Assembly (NCBI GenBank): GCA_902651635.1
Contig: CACRSC010000148.1
Span: forward strand, 1-26,961
Reading direction: 5' to 3'
Length of the DNA stretch: 26,961 nt
Source of the DNA: Mastigamoeba balamuthi
Lineage: Eukaryota; Evosea; Mastigamoebida; Mastigamoebidae
In this document: piece after piece, positions 1-10,716 of the stretch
How the letters are laid out: every line of letters begins with the position of its first letter
Position numbering within the stretch: the stretch's first letter is position 1
Notes under the pieces: model-generated
Database searches by the model: none
What the model saw: only the letters and a program-made list of their open reading frames with translations
What the model was told of the DNA's origin: nothing
Program-made: the position numbers and the translations under genes

Positions 1-227
1 GGGCAGCAGTGGGGGTGTGACTGTGACACTGAAACAAGTCGGAAGCAAATCTCTGGATCTGGCGGGACGAGCACACGTTACGGTTGAATCGGTGGTTAGC
101 GTACAGTTGCACCGTGTCTCTTTCGTCACGGAGGGACAAGACGGAGTTTGATGACATTGGACTTGATCCGTGCAAGAAGGGACATGTCGGTCAGGAGGAA
201 GTACTCGTCTAGGCGCGGGAGGTGTTG

Positions 228-2601
228 TCAGTCGTGCCCAAGGAACTGGCTGGCAAGCGTACTGAGATCGGGGGCGTAGACTTCGAGCACGAGGTCGTCC
301 TTTGGGGACATGAGCAGCGAGATGCACGAGAGGCGCATCAGCTCCTTCGCGGATGTCGTCCCAGAAGCCGAGAACCTCCCGCGCTTTCCGGGCCTGGCGA
401 TTGGGGGTGGCAGCGGCCGTGAGTCCACTCGCGTGCTCAGGGTCCCCGTACTTCGATGGGCACTCGACCACGAAGTCGAGGATCGCGGTCGTGGTGCCAG
501 GCCTCTCGAGGGTGGCCTGGACCGGGCCGCTCACCGTCAGCGCCGGGCTCCTCGGCGGGTATGACGACGACGGGGAGGGCGACGAGTTGGACAGGTAGGG
601 CTTCGGGCCCCCCATCCGCGACGACGCGCTGGGCTGCCTCATCTGCGAGTACGACCCCTGCGACGCCCCGAGCGACGCCGTCGGAGGACGGGCAGACGAG
701 TAGTTGGACGTCGCGGGCCTCGTGTTGCGGGCGCTCGGAGGCGGCGGCACGCCGGGCACGGCGATCATCACGTCCGGGCTCGGGCAGTACACAAGCGGTG
801 CTGGGCCTCCCGCAGTAGACTTGGCCAAATGAACAGGCGGTGGCAGTGGGCCCCCAGGTGGCGGTGCTGGGGCGTGCGCGGGGACCATTGGGGCCACGAA
901 GATCTGGGTGGTTGCTCCCTGTGCAGGAGGTGCTGGGTGGTATGAGATATCCTGGGCGTTGTTGGAGGAGGGCCCGTCCTGCTCGCACGCCTTGCAGAAG
1001 AACCGTCCGTTGATAGAAGAGAACACGGGTGGCAGAGGGACCTTGCACCTCGAGCAGACACAGCAGCTCTGGTGGTACTTCCTGGCCCCCATTTCGACCC
1101 ATGTGCCTGCAGGGGGTGGCTTAGTGCACGCATGGCCCTGGCCTTGCTCATGACTCACTGGGAAGAGGCTGGTTGCACGCGGAGCATGGGCCGTACTTGG
1201 CCATGAAGTCGGGTATCACGAACTCGAGGGGGACTCTCCCCGGCGGCCCCTTGGAGACCTTGGTGGGCGCCGAGCTGTAGCAGTCGACCGAGGCGATGAC
1301 GGGCGTTCTCTTGTCCGGCGGCCGGATGAACTCGATGACAGCGATGTACGTACCTGGCCTGAGCTGCAGCTGACCCGTCGACACAGAGTCGCTCTGCTGG
1401 AACGCCTCGGTGGTTCCGCCGACGGGGGCGCCGTCCTCCTGGCGCCTCACGCACAGCCTGGCCGACTGCGGCTGCACGCCGCGCTGCTGCCTCAGAGTCA
1501 CGATCGCCGACGACACGGTCTTGGCGTCGACGACCATCTCGCTCCGGACCGTGTCGATCGAGACCCTGCACGAGGAGAAGGACCAGCCCTCCTCGTAGGG
1601 GCACGTGATGAGCTCCGTGAAGCGCCTGAAGAAGTCGGCGCTGCTCATCCAGAACTCCTGGCCCTCGTGCCCAGCCCGCCACCCGAGCTCCTCGCGCAGC
1701 TTCGGCGTCCACCTCGCGTCGCCCGCGTCCCACTCGCCCCTCCAGCGCGCGCCGGGCCGCGTGCTGTGCAGCCGGACGAGGAAGTGGCACCCGCCGACCT
1801 CGCGGGCGTCCATCACCGTGTAGACCATGCCCTCGACCAGCCCGCACTCCTCCTCGAGGCTCGGCCTCGCGTTGGACCTCTGGATGCCCGCGAGGATCGC
1901 GTGGCCCTTGCGCAGCGGCACGACGAGCTCGTTCCAGAGCTCTGCGTGCTTGGGCGACTTGAGCCCCGCGATCGCCAGCGAGCGAGCCGGCGCCCCCAGC
2001 ACGTCCGCGAGCGTGTCCAAGGGCCTCGGCGTGATGTCGAGGTACGACCCGTGCAGCTTCGCGTACGCCTTCTCTGCCAGCATCACCCAGAGCCCCCTCG
2101 CCTGCGGCATCGATGCCTCACGCTCAGTGGGATGTGTGTGTGGGGGGGGGGGGGGCAGAGAAATCAAATGAATTCGTGTGGTGGCGGGAATTCAATAGTT
2201 CGGACTCTGGAGCCCGAGAAGAGCGGGGAGCGCGTGTCCTTGTCGCAGGGGATGCGGTCGTCGATGAGGACGGACCTCTCCTCGCCCCCGAGGTGCAGCG
2301 AGACGCAGTAGCAGCCGCACGTGTTGGGCCGGTGCTCGCGGAAGAGCACGCGCTCGGCCAGCCCAGGCGTCCGCGCCAGCGCGCAGAGCGCCGCCAGGAA
2401 TGAGACGTCGCCCAGGCCGCCCTGCGCCACGTCACCGACCCTCGCGCCCTCGAGCGACGTGTCGGCCATGAACTCCGAGGGCCGCAGCCAGAGGACGTTG
2501 TCGTTGGCGCGGTCGCGGCCCAGGCTGCGGACGCTCGGTGCGAAGTCGGCGTCCTCGTACATGGCGCGGCGCTTGGAGCAGTCGGCGATGGTGCCCAGCA
2601 T
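228..2601 (-). CDS. Calpain-like pseudoprotease with C-terminal LIM domain (4 exons)
   Basis: Model: complement(join(228..393,464..1106,1159..2101,2206..2601)), 715 residues; all junctions keep phase and have GT/AG ends. The first exon carries the calpain core block, but the usual QGxLGDCWFLAAL reads QGGLGDVSFLAAL, so the catalytic Cys is Val66. Exon 2 has the calpain signature LAEKAYAKLHGSY (140-152). The GLVxGHAY motif reads GLVEGMVY (His to Met224) and RLRNPWG reads RLHSTRP (Asn to Ser245). FWMSSADFFRRF and a calpain-type beta-sandwich follow. Residues 438-487 form a LIM domain with exact spacing C-X2-C-X16-H-X2-C-X2-C-X2-C-X16-C-X2-C, split by the 52-nt intron 1107-1158. A Pro/Ser-rich linker and a short C-terminal domain follow. 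The protein is probably a scaffold or regulator rather than a protease. Start chosen at the ATG 13 residues before MYEDADFAP. The third intron (394-463, donor GTGCCC) is the least certain. Confidence 0.8.
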
Positions 2602-2867
2602 TCCTTCCGGAGGGAAGTGGGGAGTGGGTGGTCTATTTTGGGGGATACGTATCCCCGAATCTGTTCGATATTTCCCGGAATCTGCCTGCAAAATGAACTA
2701 CCCTCTGCCCATCTTCACCCGATCGGGCGGCAGGACCCCGCGATTGGGGGCCGCTGGGCATGGCAACTCGCATCAAAGAGACACCGAAGAAGTGAAATCC
2801 GGGGAGTGTCAGAGGACAATATCTGTCAGTTGGGAAAAACAGCAGGAAATTTACACTTGCAACACAC
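2602..2867. promoter_or_regulatory. Bidirectional intergenic promoter region with a perfect 16-bp palindrome
   Basis: The 266 bases between two divergently transcribed start codons (calpain-like on minus, TULIP protein on plus) must hold both promoters and 5' leaders. GGGGATACGTATCCCC at 2641-2656 is a perfect palindrome, about 40 bp upstream of the minus-strand start codon. Just after it lie ATATTTCCCGGAATC (2669-2683) and, further on, AAATCCGGGG near 2796. No clear TATA box is seen on either strand. A homodimeric factor site is inferred from symmetry and position only. Confidence 0.4.
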
Positions 2868-5800
2868 ATGGGATCAACGAGCTGCCTCGCTCTCTGGGTC
2901 GCCGTCGTGGCGCTGCCGGGCGCTGCCCGGGCAGAGGGCGTGTGCGGCGTGAGATGCTGGGTGCGGCAGTGGGACGTGCGCCTCGCGGACACCTCCCAGA
3001 CTGTCGCTCTGCCGGGCGTCGGAGGCACTGCCGTCGTCAGGCTCAGCAGCCTGCACCTGTACGGCCTCAACCTCGATTCCGTCGGCGCGGACCGGCTCTC
3101 CAACGCATCCATGCGCCTGCTGGTCGGCGGGCTCAGCACCAACCTCTCGTTTTCTTCCGTGCGTGGTGGGCCCGCACAATATTTTATCTCTGACGTGTCG
3201 ACCCGCGCAGCTGGTCTCGTTCGAGGACGTGCCGCTGGTGGGCGGGCTGACTGTGGACAGCGACGTCACTGCCAAGGTCAGCAATGCGAGCATCTCGATC
3301 GACGCGTCGCTGGCCCCGGGAGTGCACGGGCTGCCCGCAGGCTCTACCATCGATAGGTGCTCCGCCTCGGTCCCGATAACCGACCTGCGGTTCTCCGGCG
3401 GTATTGCCTCGTTCGTCCTCGAGGCGGTCAAGGGCGCCATTGCCAAGGCAATAGAGAAAGCGCTGCCCAGCCTCATCTGCAACGTAGTGCACGAGGCCAA
3501 TGCCAGGCATCTGTCGCCGTCGATCAACAACATCACGCAGAGCCTCCTGCAGTTCCTCGAGACGCCGTACGAGCCCGGGAATGCGTCGAAACCAGGCGGC
3601 AGAAGCATGAACAGGAACGCGGTCGTGGACGCACTACAGTCCCTGAGCACCGGTTGCATCGGGGTCGAGGGCCTCAACTGGGCGTCGCGCAGGCTCCAAG
3701 ATACCGCGGGCTGGATGCGAGTCGTCAACGTGGAGAACATTGCCAACGCCATCGACTCCTCTAAGCCTGTTGTGGTACCAGATGGGTACCACGTCCAGTT
3801 TCCTGTCAAGCAGCTGGGCTCCGGGCTCACAATCGGCGTGAGCGAACTCGCATTCCGTGGCCTCGACTCGTGGACTCTTTTCGATATGTTCCGGCCCACC
3901 AAGGATGGACTCGGTCTGGACTACTGGATGCAACTACGGTCGCTGTCGGTCGACACTGCATTCCTGTTCAGTATGAGCTCGTGGCGCGAGGGCTCGATCA
4001 CGACGCCAGAGGGAAGCCATCTCAATATCCCAGGGCTACTCTCTGTCAACGCGAGTCAGTTGTCGCTCGAGGTGCAGCAGAGCATCTTCGTCGACACGCA
4101 GTGGGCGAGAGACATCAACGACAGGCAGCTGGCAGATCTCGATTGCCTGCTCTCTGTCATGAAGAACACGACTTTCCCCGTGGTGGATTTCTATGTCAGC
4201 CTGGACCAGTTCTCCATCGGCCCCTCGGGTTCCAACACAGAGGCTGACACGTACTATCTTCTCAAGACTTCCGGAGAATTCCTCTTCGACGTGTATCGCC
4301 CAGTTCTTCCAGCGGTTCTCAATGGGGCTGTTAAGATGGCGTTCAAACTCGTCCCTGATACTATCGCCGGGAAGAGCTGCCATACTCGAAAGGAATCCGT
4401 TGGCCTCGCGGCATTCTCTCAGCCACAGATAGTCACGTTCGCCTGGGCGCTCGGGGCCACACTATTCCTATCGCTGGTCGTGGTGGTTCTGGTGCAGTTC
4501 AGAAGCAAGCTGCTCCGGAAGCAGCAGAGCACAATCATCGAGCGGACACCCATTGCCCCTAAACGCCAAGCTACGACCGCGATCTCCGCCAAGAGCGACA
4601 AGAGCAAGAGCCACGCCCCTACGAGTCTCTTCCTGGACAAGCGCCTGAACAGTGTGGAGCGCGTTGTCATCACAGTTTCTCTCATGTCCCTGTGCCTGGC
4701 ACTTCTGATCTCGTGCAGCAACACGAGGTATGTCATCGTGTTGCAGGCGGCCTGGGAGTCATACGGAGCGCCCCTGCACACCCTAGAGCCGCACCCGTTC
4801 ATGCAGGTGACCCTGTTCGGGGCCATTCAGGCCCTGTGGAGCACGAGCTACTCGTTTGCCGGTGTCATCTTGGCCGTGGTCAGCGTTGCCCTTCCGTTGG
4901 CCATGCTGGCTGTAGTGTCCGTTGCCTGGTTCGTTGCGCTGCCCCCCAGGCTGCGCGGCATCCTTTTGGCTGCTGCGTGCCTGTCAGACAAGTGGTGCTT
5001 TGTGGAGCCCGTCCTTGTCGGTGTGGTGATCTCTCTGCTGTCTCTGGTCTCGGTTGCTGTGCCTCAGTATTCTCGGGGTGCTACTGATGATCCGGTATCA
5101 GTCGGCGTCAAGGTGATGCCAGGGCCAGGCATCGGGCTGTTCCTGGCTGTCTCGATTGGCCAGATCTTCGTCTGTCGGTTTGTCGCTGCTCGCCACGAGA
5201 AGCTGCTGAGCGCGGAGCATAAGCCTCAGGGCGACGTTGTTGTATCCTGGCTACTGCAGATTCTTCCGTGCAGCCGCCCTGTTGTCGCCTGGATCGTCCG
5301 CAGTGCCGTGTTTCTCGTACTGGTTGCTGTTCTGTTCGCCACACTTCTCGGGCTCTGTGGCACCGCATTCAACATGTCAACCAAAGGCGTCCTGCCTCTG
5401 GCTGTTGATGTGCTCCTGCACGAGAGCCTCGCGTGGCGGGAGTCGCTCCTCTCGCTTCTGTCGTCGACGCTCTCCGGGACGCCACGTCCGTGCGGGTTCA
5501 ACGCCGTCGTGCTGCTCGTGTTTGTTGTCTCTGTCTGCGCTGTTGTGCCGGTCGTGCTGCTGTTCACGCTCGTCGCGGCGCTGCTGTTCCCCATGCGGAT
5601 ACGCGTGCACCGGGTCGTCCACTTTGCCGTGCAGTCGCTGTGGGGGTGCAACTGCCTGAGCATCTACACGGCGTGCTGCATCGTGGCGCTGCTCGTGCTG
5701 CCTCCCATCTCCGGCATTGCGAACAAGGCCCTCTGTGGGAAACTCGACCACATTCTTAAGCAGCAGCTCAGCGACTACTACAGCGCGCAGAGCCACCGGT

Positions 5801-6261
5801 GCATCGCCATCGACGTCAGGCTGACCGGTGGCATGTGGCTGCTCGCTGTGGTCTCCGTCGTCGGCTCCGTCTTCACTTTTGTGCTGACGCTGCTGTATCG
5901 CCGCCTGCTGGCCCGGTACACGACGCCGGAGACGCCCGCTATCGCCCTGGAGCCCCTCAAGGAGGCCCCTCCGCAGAGGCCGCGCACGCCTCTGAGGTCG
6001 GCAGCGCACACAGTGTCGATGCAGATCCTCGGTGGCGACGAGAAGCCTCCAACTCCCCGCAACCTCTCGAGCCCCATGCTGCTGTCTCGCAGGACCAAGA
6101 CGCCGCTGACGGAGCTCGGCAAGGCCAAGCCGTCGGCCCCCGTGCAGGTGCCAGGGAGCGGGTCGCCCCTGGCCATCGTCCGGACGCCGGGCAAGGGCAC
6201 GGCACTGGTCCCTCAGAAAAAGGCGGCAGATCTTGCCGTCCTCAAGGCGACCTATCTCTGA
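2868..6261 (+). CDS. BPI/LBP-like (TULIP) lipid-binding ectodomain fused to a PqiA-like multi-pass membrane region
   Basis: Model: join(2868..3158,3211..6261), 1113 residues, with a 52-nt phase-0 intron (GTGCGT...GCGCAG). The N-terminus is a signal peptide (hydrophobic WVAVVALPGAARA, cleavage near residue 22). About 25-480 is a luminal region with many N-X-S/T sites. A stretch like the end of an LBP/BPI/CETP domain (KALPSLICNVVHEANAR, about 184-200) supports a TULIP fold that could hold a lipid. A transmembrane segment lies near 500-525. From about 580 to 995 there are eight or so further segments arranged as two similar blocks (about 583-755 and 785-995). Each has a long hydrophobic pair with a central Pro and a loop leading to a W-containing helix, as in the duplicated PqiA domain. 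The cytosolic tail (1000-1113) is rich in Thr-Pro/Ser-Pro and basic residues, so phosphorylation is likely. TULIP assignment is moderately sure; PqiA assignment is by pattern only. Confidence 0.75.
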
Positions 6262-6609
6262 TAGCAAAGCAATGCACAGACGACGAAGCGTTTGGCCGGC
6301 GACCAATCGGGAACCGCAGATATTTTGCGTGACACGGGGGAGAATATCAGGAGGTTTTTTGCGCCAGCGCGGGTTGGAGATATAAAAGAAGCCACACACA
6401 CCTCCTGACCCCCATCACACGCCAAAAACCCCCCTACGACGCACCCCCACAGGCACCACCCCCCAGCTCCTCCAGCGCCCCCCGCTATTTATTCACACAC
6501 CGCCCCCGCGCGCAGTAGTCGCTCTACCCCCAGACAACCCCCACGCGCACCTCCTGCAAGGCACCCCCAGCGGCCCAGAGCATCCATCCCACCAACCCCA
6601 TCCACTCCC
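6262..6609 (+). promoter_or_regulatory. TATA box and CA/CCCC-rich leader of the PTB-like gene
   Basis: The intergenic space between the TULIP gene stop and the next start codon holds a canonical TATA box, TATAAAAG at 6381-6388. It is followed by an unusual leader of about 200 bases that is almost free of T-rich stretches and full of CACACA, CACCCCC and CCCCC runs (6392-6608). CACA-rich RNA is the known preferred ligand of hnRNP L, so the leader could be bound by the protein it encodes; that is inference. Confidence 0.6.
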
Positions 6610-9164
6610 ATGGCGAGCGAGACCGTGTCCAAGGTGCTGCACGTGCGCAACGTCTACGAGGACGGCCACCACGAGCTGCTGCACTTTGCCAGCCAGTTCG
6701 GCACCGCCGTCGCCAGTGCGTCCCTCCCGCCCCCCTTCTCTCTGTCTCTCCCCCCTTCTCTTCTCTTCTTCCCTTCGGAGACCCGTCGCCGCCACGCCAC
6801 TGTGATTATTCGCCTATTTTTCCCGTCTCTGCCCGCCCCCTCCGCCCCCCTTGCGCCCCGCCCGTCCGCCGCGGGGGAGGTGAGGGGTGGAGAGGGGGCG
6901 GTCAAGAAGCACACGTGTGCTCGTTTTGTCGTTGGATCTCCTCCAAACAGCAGTCTGCACGTTGCGAATTCGCTATGTTCGCGCGCTCGAGGGTGTGGGC
7001 CGCCCAAATCGCGCTACGGCCCCCGGGTCGCCTGAGGCCGTGCGGGCGCGGGCGGGTGCCGATTTTTATGTGGCGGCGGCGGACTGACAGGCGGGGCTAC
7101 ATAACGAGGGGGGTGTTTGGTGTTTGCCCCCGAGTATTAGTCTTCGCCTTTTTTTCGCCTTTGTCCTGCACTTAGAGACCGCGCACCCACCACCTCCCCC
7201 TTTCGTGTGCCTCTTCGCCCCTCATTCGTCTCGTGTTTTTCCCTACATGTCGTGCGCATACGCTCTTTTTTTCCCGAGCGGTGCACACGCAACACGGGGG
7301 TTACACGCCGGGTGGGCGTGTACCCCCCCCCCGCGTACACGCAATTCCACCGGCGAGAAATACCTGCGTTGACGTAATCAGTCGTCAATGTCGTCAATAT
7401 GATTGGCGGACTCACAACAACGCTCGCGCAGCGTGCCACCTGGCCAAGTTCAACCAGTCGCTCATCGAGATGGACAGCATTGACAGCGCGTCGGCCATCC
7501 TGGCGTACAGCCGCAGCAACCCCGTCTTCATCCGCGGTAAGGAGGTGCACATCTCGTACTCGCGCTCGCAGCAGATCAACCAGCAGGCCGTCCGCGGTGC
7601 GCCCCACTCCCCCCTCCCTTGTTCGCCCCCCAACGGGCGTCATCTCCGGCATTTCTCGGAACGGAATATCTCGTGTGCGCGATATTCCAGGAATCAGCTG
7701 ATATAAGTATCTTGCGCAGGGGCTACGCCGCAGAAGATCCTGCTGTGCACGATCCTGAACCCGCTGTTCAACATCACGGTGGACGTGATGCACCAGATCA
7801 TGTCGCCCTACGGCAACGTGCTGCGCGTGGTCATCTTCACCAAGAACGGCGTGCAGGCGCTGGTCGAGTTTGACAACATACAGAGCGCGCAGAGCGCCAA
7901 GGCTGCGCTCGAGGGCAAGGACATCTACGCGGGGTCGTGCACGCTGCGCATCGAGTACAGCCACGCCGAGCGCCTCAACGTGCACCAGAACAACGACAAG
8001 ACGCGCGACTACACGAACCCCAACCTGCCGGGCGGGCCCCCGCAGTCGCCGCCGTCGGTCTCGGGCGCGCTGCAGGGCACGCAGCAGAGCGTCGGCTCGC
8101 AGAGCGCCTACGCCGCGCAGCAGATGTACTACGGCGGCCAGCAGGGCCGCGGCGACCAGTTTGGCGGGCTGCCCCCGCAGCTGCTCTACTCGCTCGACCC
8201 CACGGCCATCGCCCAGGCGCAGGCCACGCTCGAGTTCTACCGCACGCTCGCCACCAACATGGGCCTCGACAGCGCCAGCGCCGCCTCGTACGCCGCCGCG
8301 GCGACGGCTGCGGCCGCTGCGGCCGCGGCGCCCGCGCCGGCGGCTCCGATAGCGACGGCGGCGTCGCAGCAGCCGGCGGCGGCGGCTGCGGCAGCCGCGG
8401 CGGCCGCTGCGGCGGCGGCGATGGCGGGGGCGGCCGGGGGGCCCGCGGGGCCGGCGGCGGTGGGCGGGGCCGTGCAGGCGAGCCCGGTGGTGATGATCTA
8501 CGGGCTGGCGGACCAGTTTGACTGCGACAGGCTGTTCAACATCCTCTGCCTCTACGGCAACGTGCAGAAGATCAAGATGCTGACCAACAAGAAGGGCAGC
8601 GCGATGGTGCAGATGGAGGACGCGGCGCAGAGCCAGGCGGTGCTGAGCAACCTGCACCAGGTGGTCGTCTTCGGCTCGCAGATGCAGGTGCAGCACTCGA
8701 AGCACCCGTACATTGCCGACAGCTCGCGCGCGATGGTCGCCAACGAGGGCTCGGTGAACCCGACCAAGGACTACGCGACGTCGTCGTGCAACCGCTTCCG
8801 CCCGGGCAGGCGCATCGAGATCTACAGGCCCTCGCAGACGATCTTCTTCGCCGTCGTCGGCGACATGGACGAGCAGCAGTTCCGCGCGATCCTGACGAGC
8901 TGCAGCGCCCAGCAGCCCTCTGCCGTGCAGTTCATCAAGAGCGAGCGCGAGGACCGCAGGCTGGGGCTGGCCGAGTTCAAGGACATACAGGCGGCGACCG
9001 AGGCCATCGTGCTCGCCAACAACGCGAGGCTGCCGGGAACGACGCACGCGGGCGGCTGCCTGCAGCTGTCGTTCACCGGGAGGATGATTCGCCCCAACGG
9101 GGCGCAGCCGCAGCAGGCGCAGCCGGGCGACGGGAGCGAGGACCACCACTCGGACCTCCTCTAG
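6610..9164 (+). CDS. PTB/hnRNP L-family RNA-binding protein with four RRMs (3 exons)
   Basis: Model: join(6610..6715,7432..7596,7720..9164), 571 residues; both introns have GTGCG donors and CGCAG acceptors and keep phase. RRM1 (about 9-85) spans exons 1 and 2, with RNP2 VLHVRNV and a PTB-type RNP1 (QSLIEMDS). RRM2 (95-170) has ILLCTILNP and GVQALVEF. RRM3 (347-420) has VVMIYGLA and GSAMVQMED. RRM4 (about 460-545) has TIFFAVVG and LGLAEFKD. The shallow, non-aromatic RNP motifs and the RRM1-2/RRM3-4 layout are typical of PTBP1 and hnRNP L, nuclear regulators of alternative splicing and RNA stability. Between RRM2 and RRM3 lies a Gln-rich then poly-Ala/Gly linker (about 195-340) that is low complexity and GC-extreme. 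No nuclear localisation signal is obvious. Whether it is closer to PTBP or hnRNP L cannot be settled by eye. Confidence 0.9.
6716..7431 (+). other. Long intron 1 of the PTB-like gene with a CU-rich tract
   Basis: This intron is 716 nt, against 52-123 nt for the other introns in the window's large genes. Its first 70 bases (6720-6782) are a nearly pure pyrimidine tract containing CTCTCT, several TCTT/TTCTTC and CCCCTT runs. Further T-rich stretches lie at 7140-7165 and 7264-7275. UCUU and CUCUCU are the known binding motifs of PTB proteins. Retention of the intron would continue the exon 1 frame to a stop at about 7033. Confidence 0.7.
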
Positions 9165-9870
9165 AAGGACGGCGGCCTCCTCTGCCCGGGGACAGCGCCA
9201 CCCTCGAGCAGCAGCAGCAGCGACACCCATCCCCCCCATCATTCCCCTCCCCATTTCCCCCTCCCCACCAACTATATCCCCCCTCTTCGCCATCTTCCCC
9301 TCCCTCTCCCCCTCCTCCCAACCCAATCGCCACTCCACAGCGGAATCTATCGGCCATCCCGATAAGGGTGGCTGGGCAAACGCACGACGGTCTCACTGGC
9401 ACACGCCCCTCCCCTTCCACCCATCGCTATTAGGAGAGCAGGCCTCCGTGTTTCATGGATGCTTTGTCACAAAAACAATTAGATGCATCACATGTCTGGG
9501 GCATTGATCGCTGGCCTTCTCGTCTGCCTCCGCAACCAGGTACTAGAAGCCATCCATGTGGTGTGCAGACGGAGCCCTGCGGAGTTCAATGCCCCCGAGA
9601 TCAACAACGTACGTATATGTGGTGCCACGAGCGTGCCACTACACAGTCTCCTTGTAGCTTGGTACACAGGGACTCTGGCAGCCATCACGGTCGTCGTGCA
9701 GCCGGCATGGCCTGATATCGAACTCCGCCGAGTCCCGTAGGAATACGAGCTGCTGTGCAATGCGCGCGGGCCGTCCGCCTAGCAGGAAACTCGCGGTCTG
9801 AAGTCAATTCGAATTAAATCGAGTTGATCTCCTTAATTTGCCTTTAGCGGAGCGCCTAAGTCTCGGCCTA
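9165..9870. other. 3' flank of the PTB-like gene and gene-poor spacer
   Basis: After the TAG stop at 9162-9164 comes a C/T-rich stretch (9225-9330) that is probably 3' UTR. An 86-codon open frame at 9483-9740 (+) has a hydrophobic stretch (SGALIAGLLVCL) but no recognised domain or splice partner, and is not called as a gene. An AT-rich island with the palindrome AATTCGAATT lies at about 9807-9816. Confidence 0.5.
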
Positions 9871-9874
9871 AGCT

Positions 9875-9907
9875 GCGCACGCCCGACGGCCCCGTGAGCG
9901 CCGGCAG
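9875..9907 (+). repeat. 33-bp imperfect direct repeat, copy 1
   Basis: Begins GCGCACGCCCGACGGC and ends GCGCCGGCAG. It matches 10202-10234 at 30 of 33 positions. Both copies are preceded by TCTCGGC and, 60-80 bases upstream, by the AT-rich word AATTAAATC, so a larger block has probably been duplicated and diverged. Confidence 0.6.
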
Positions 9908-10201
9908 TCAGGTGCGGGCCGAGGGCGTCCGGGGCTGTAGCACCTTGCGCGACCATTCACTTGAAAGCTCGGTAAGGGAACACAACGCTGCCTTGGCTCA
10001 TGCTCATCTGAAGCCGGTGCATAGGCAATGCGGGCTCTCGGCCCTGGCGGTGCGCCACGGCGCCGATCTCTGCGTCTGTCTTTATCCGGATCATTATCGA
10101 GGCTTAAGTCATAGTGTACAACAATTAAATCAAACTGAATTGAATTGCAATTTATTTGACTTTTGACACCAAACGACAAAAATGACCCGCTCTCGGCAGC
10201 C

Positions 10202-10234
10202 GCGCACGCCCGACGGCACCGCGTGCGCCGGCAG
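10202..10234 (+). repeat. 33-bp imperfect direct repeat, copy 2
   Basis: Second copy of the repeat at 9875-9907, offset by 327 bp, with three substitutions. It lies in a GC-rich non-coding stretch (10200-10700) that also contains a TG/GTGTGTG run near 10412-10434. No convincing gene is seen between 9741 and 10716. Confidence 0.6.
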
Positions 10235-10716
10235 GCGAGCGCAGCCCCCAGGGCCAGGCCGCGCGGAGGCGGCGGGTCGTCTGGCCCCTCCGCGGACGCA
10301 ACAGCGGTTGCGGCCGCAGGCGAGCGGCCCCGGCGGCGATATTGCTACCCCCCGTCGGTGGCCGCTCGGCTCCTGCTGCTCCAGCTCCCCAAGATCAAGA
10401 CAGGCACGAACCCTGTGTGTGTGCGTGCATGTGTGGGGAGAAACTCACTCAAGCCGCGCTTCGCGCACGCGGGAGAGCGGGCAATTGTGAGCGACCCGCG
10501 GGAAGGAGAAAAGGACCATACCCATCGCATCCAAATTACCTCTGATGAAACGGGTCGCGGCCCCGCTCACGAAAAGACGCCGCGCCGGAGAAAAAGGCCA
10601 TTCGCGTCACAGTTGACGTCACCCGTGCCGTCATCGAAGCCGGTGAAGATATTGCCGGGTGTCTATTTGCCCCAAGGCCGAGAGCTCGCTTGAGCGCCTG
10701 CCGAGGTTCTCAGTTA

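Noticed and set aside
437-1102. Alternative minus-strand frame overlapping calpain-LIM exon 3
   Set aside because: Out of frame with the LIM domain and lacks motifs; the LIM frame is clearly the coding one.
5377-6399. Long minus-strand frame opposite the TULIP gene
   Set aside because: Shadow of the plus-strand coding frame; composition is dominated by Arg, Gln and His with no motif.
7137-9338. A 733-codon open frame on the minus strand
   Set aside because: It is the antisense of the PTB-like exon 3 and intron. It is extremely Arg/Gly/Val-rich, as expected from GC-rich third positions, and has no domain.
10163-10693. 176-codon plus-strand frame
   Set aside because: No ATG start, basic low-complexity composition, overlaps the GC-rich direct repeat and spacer; no splice partner.
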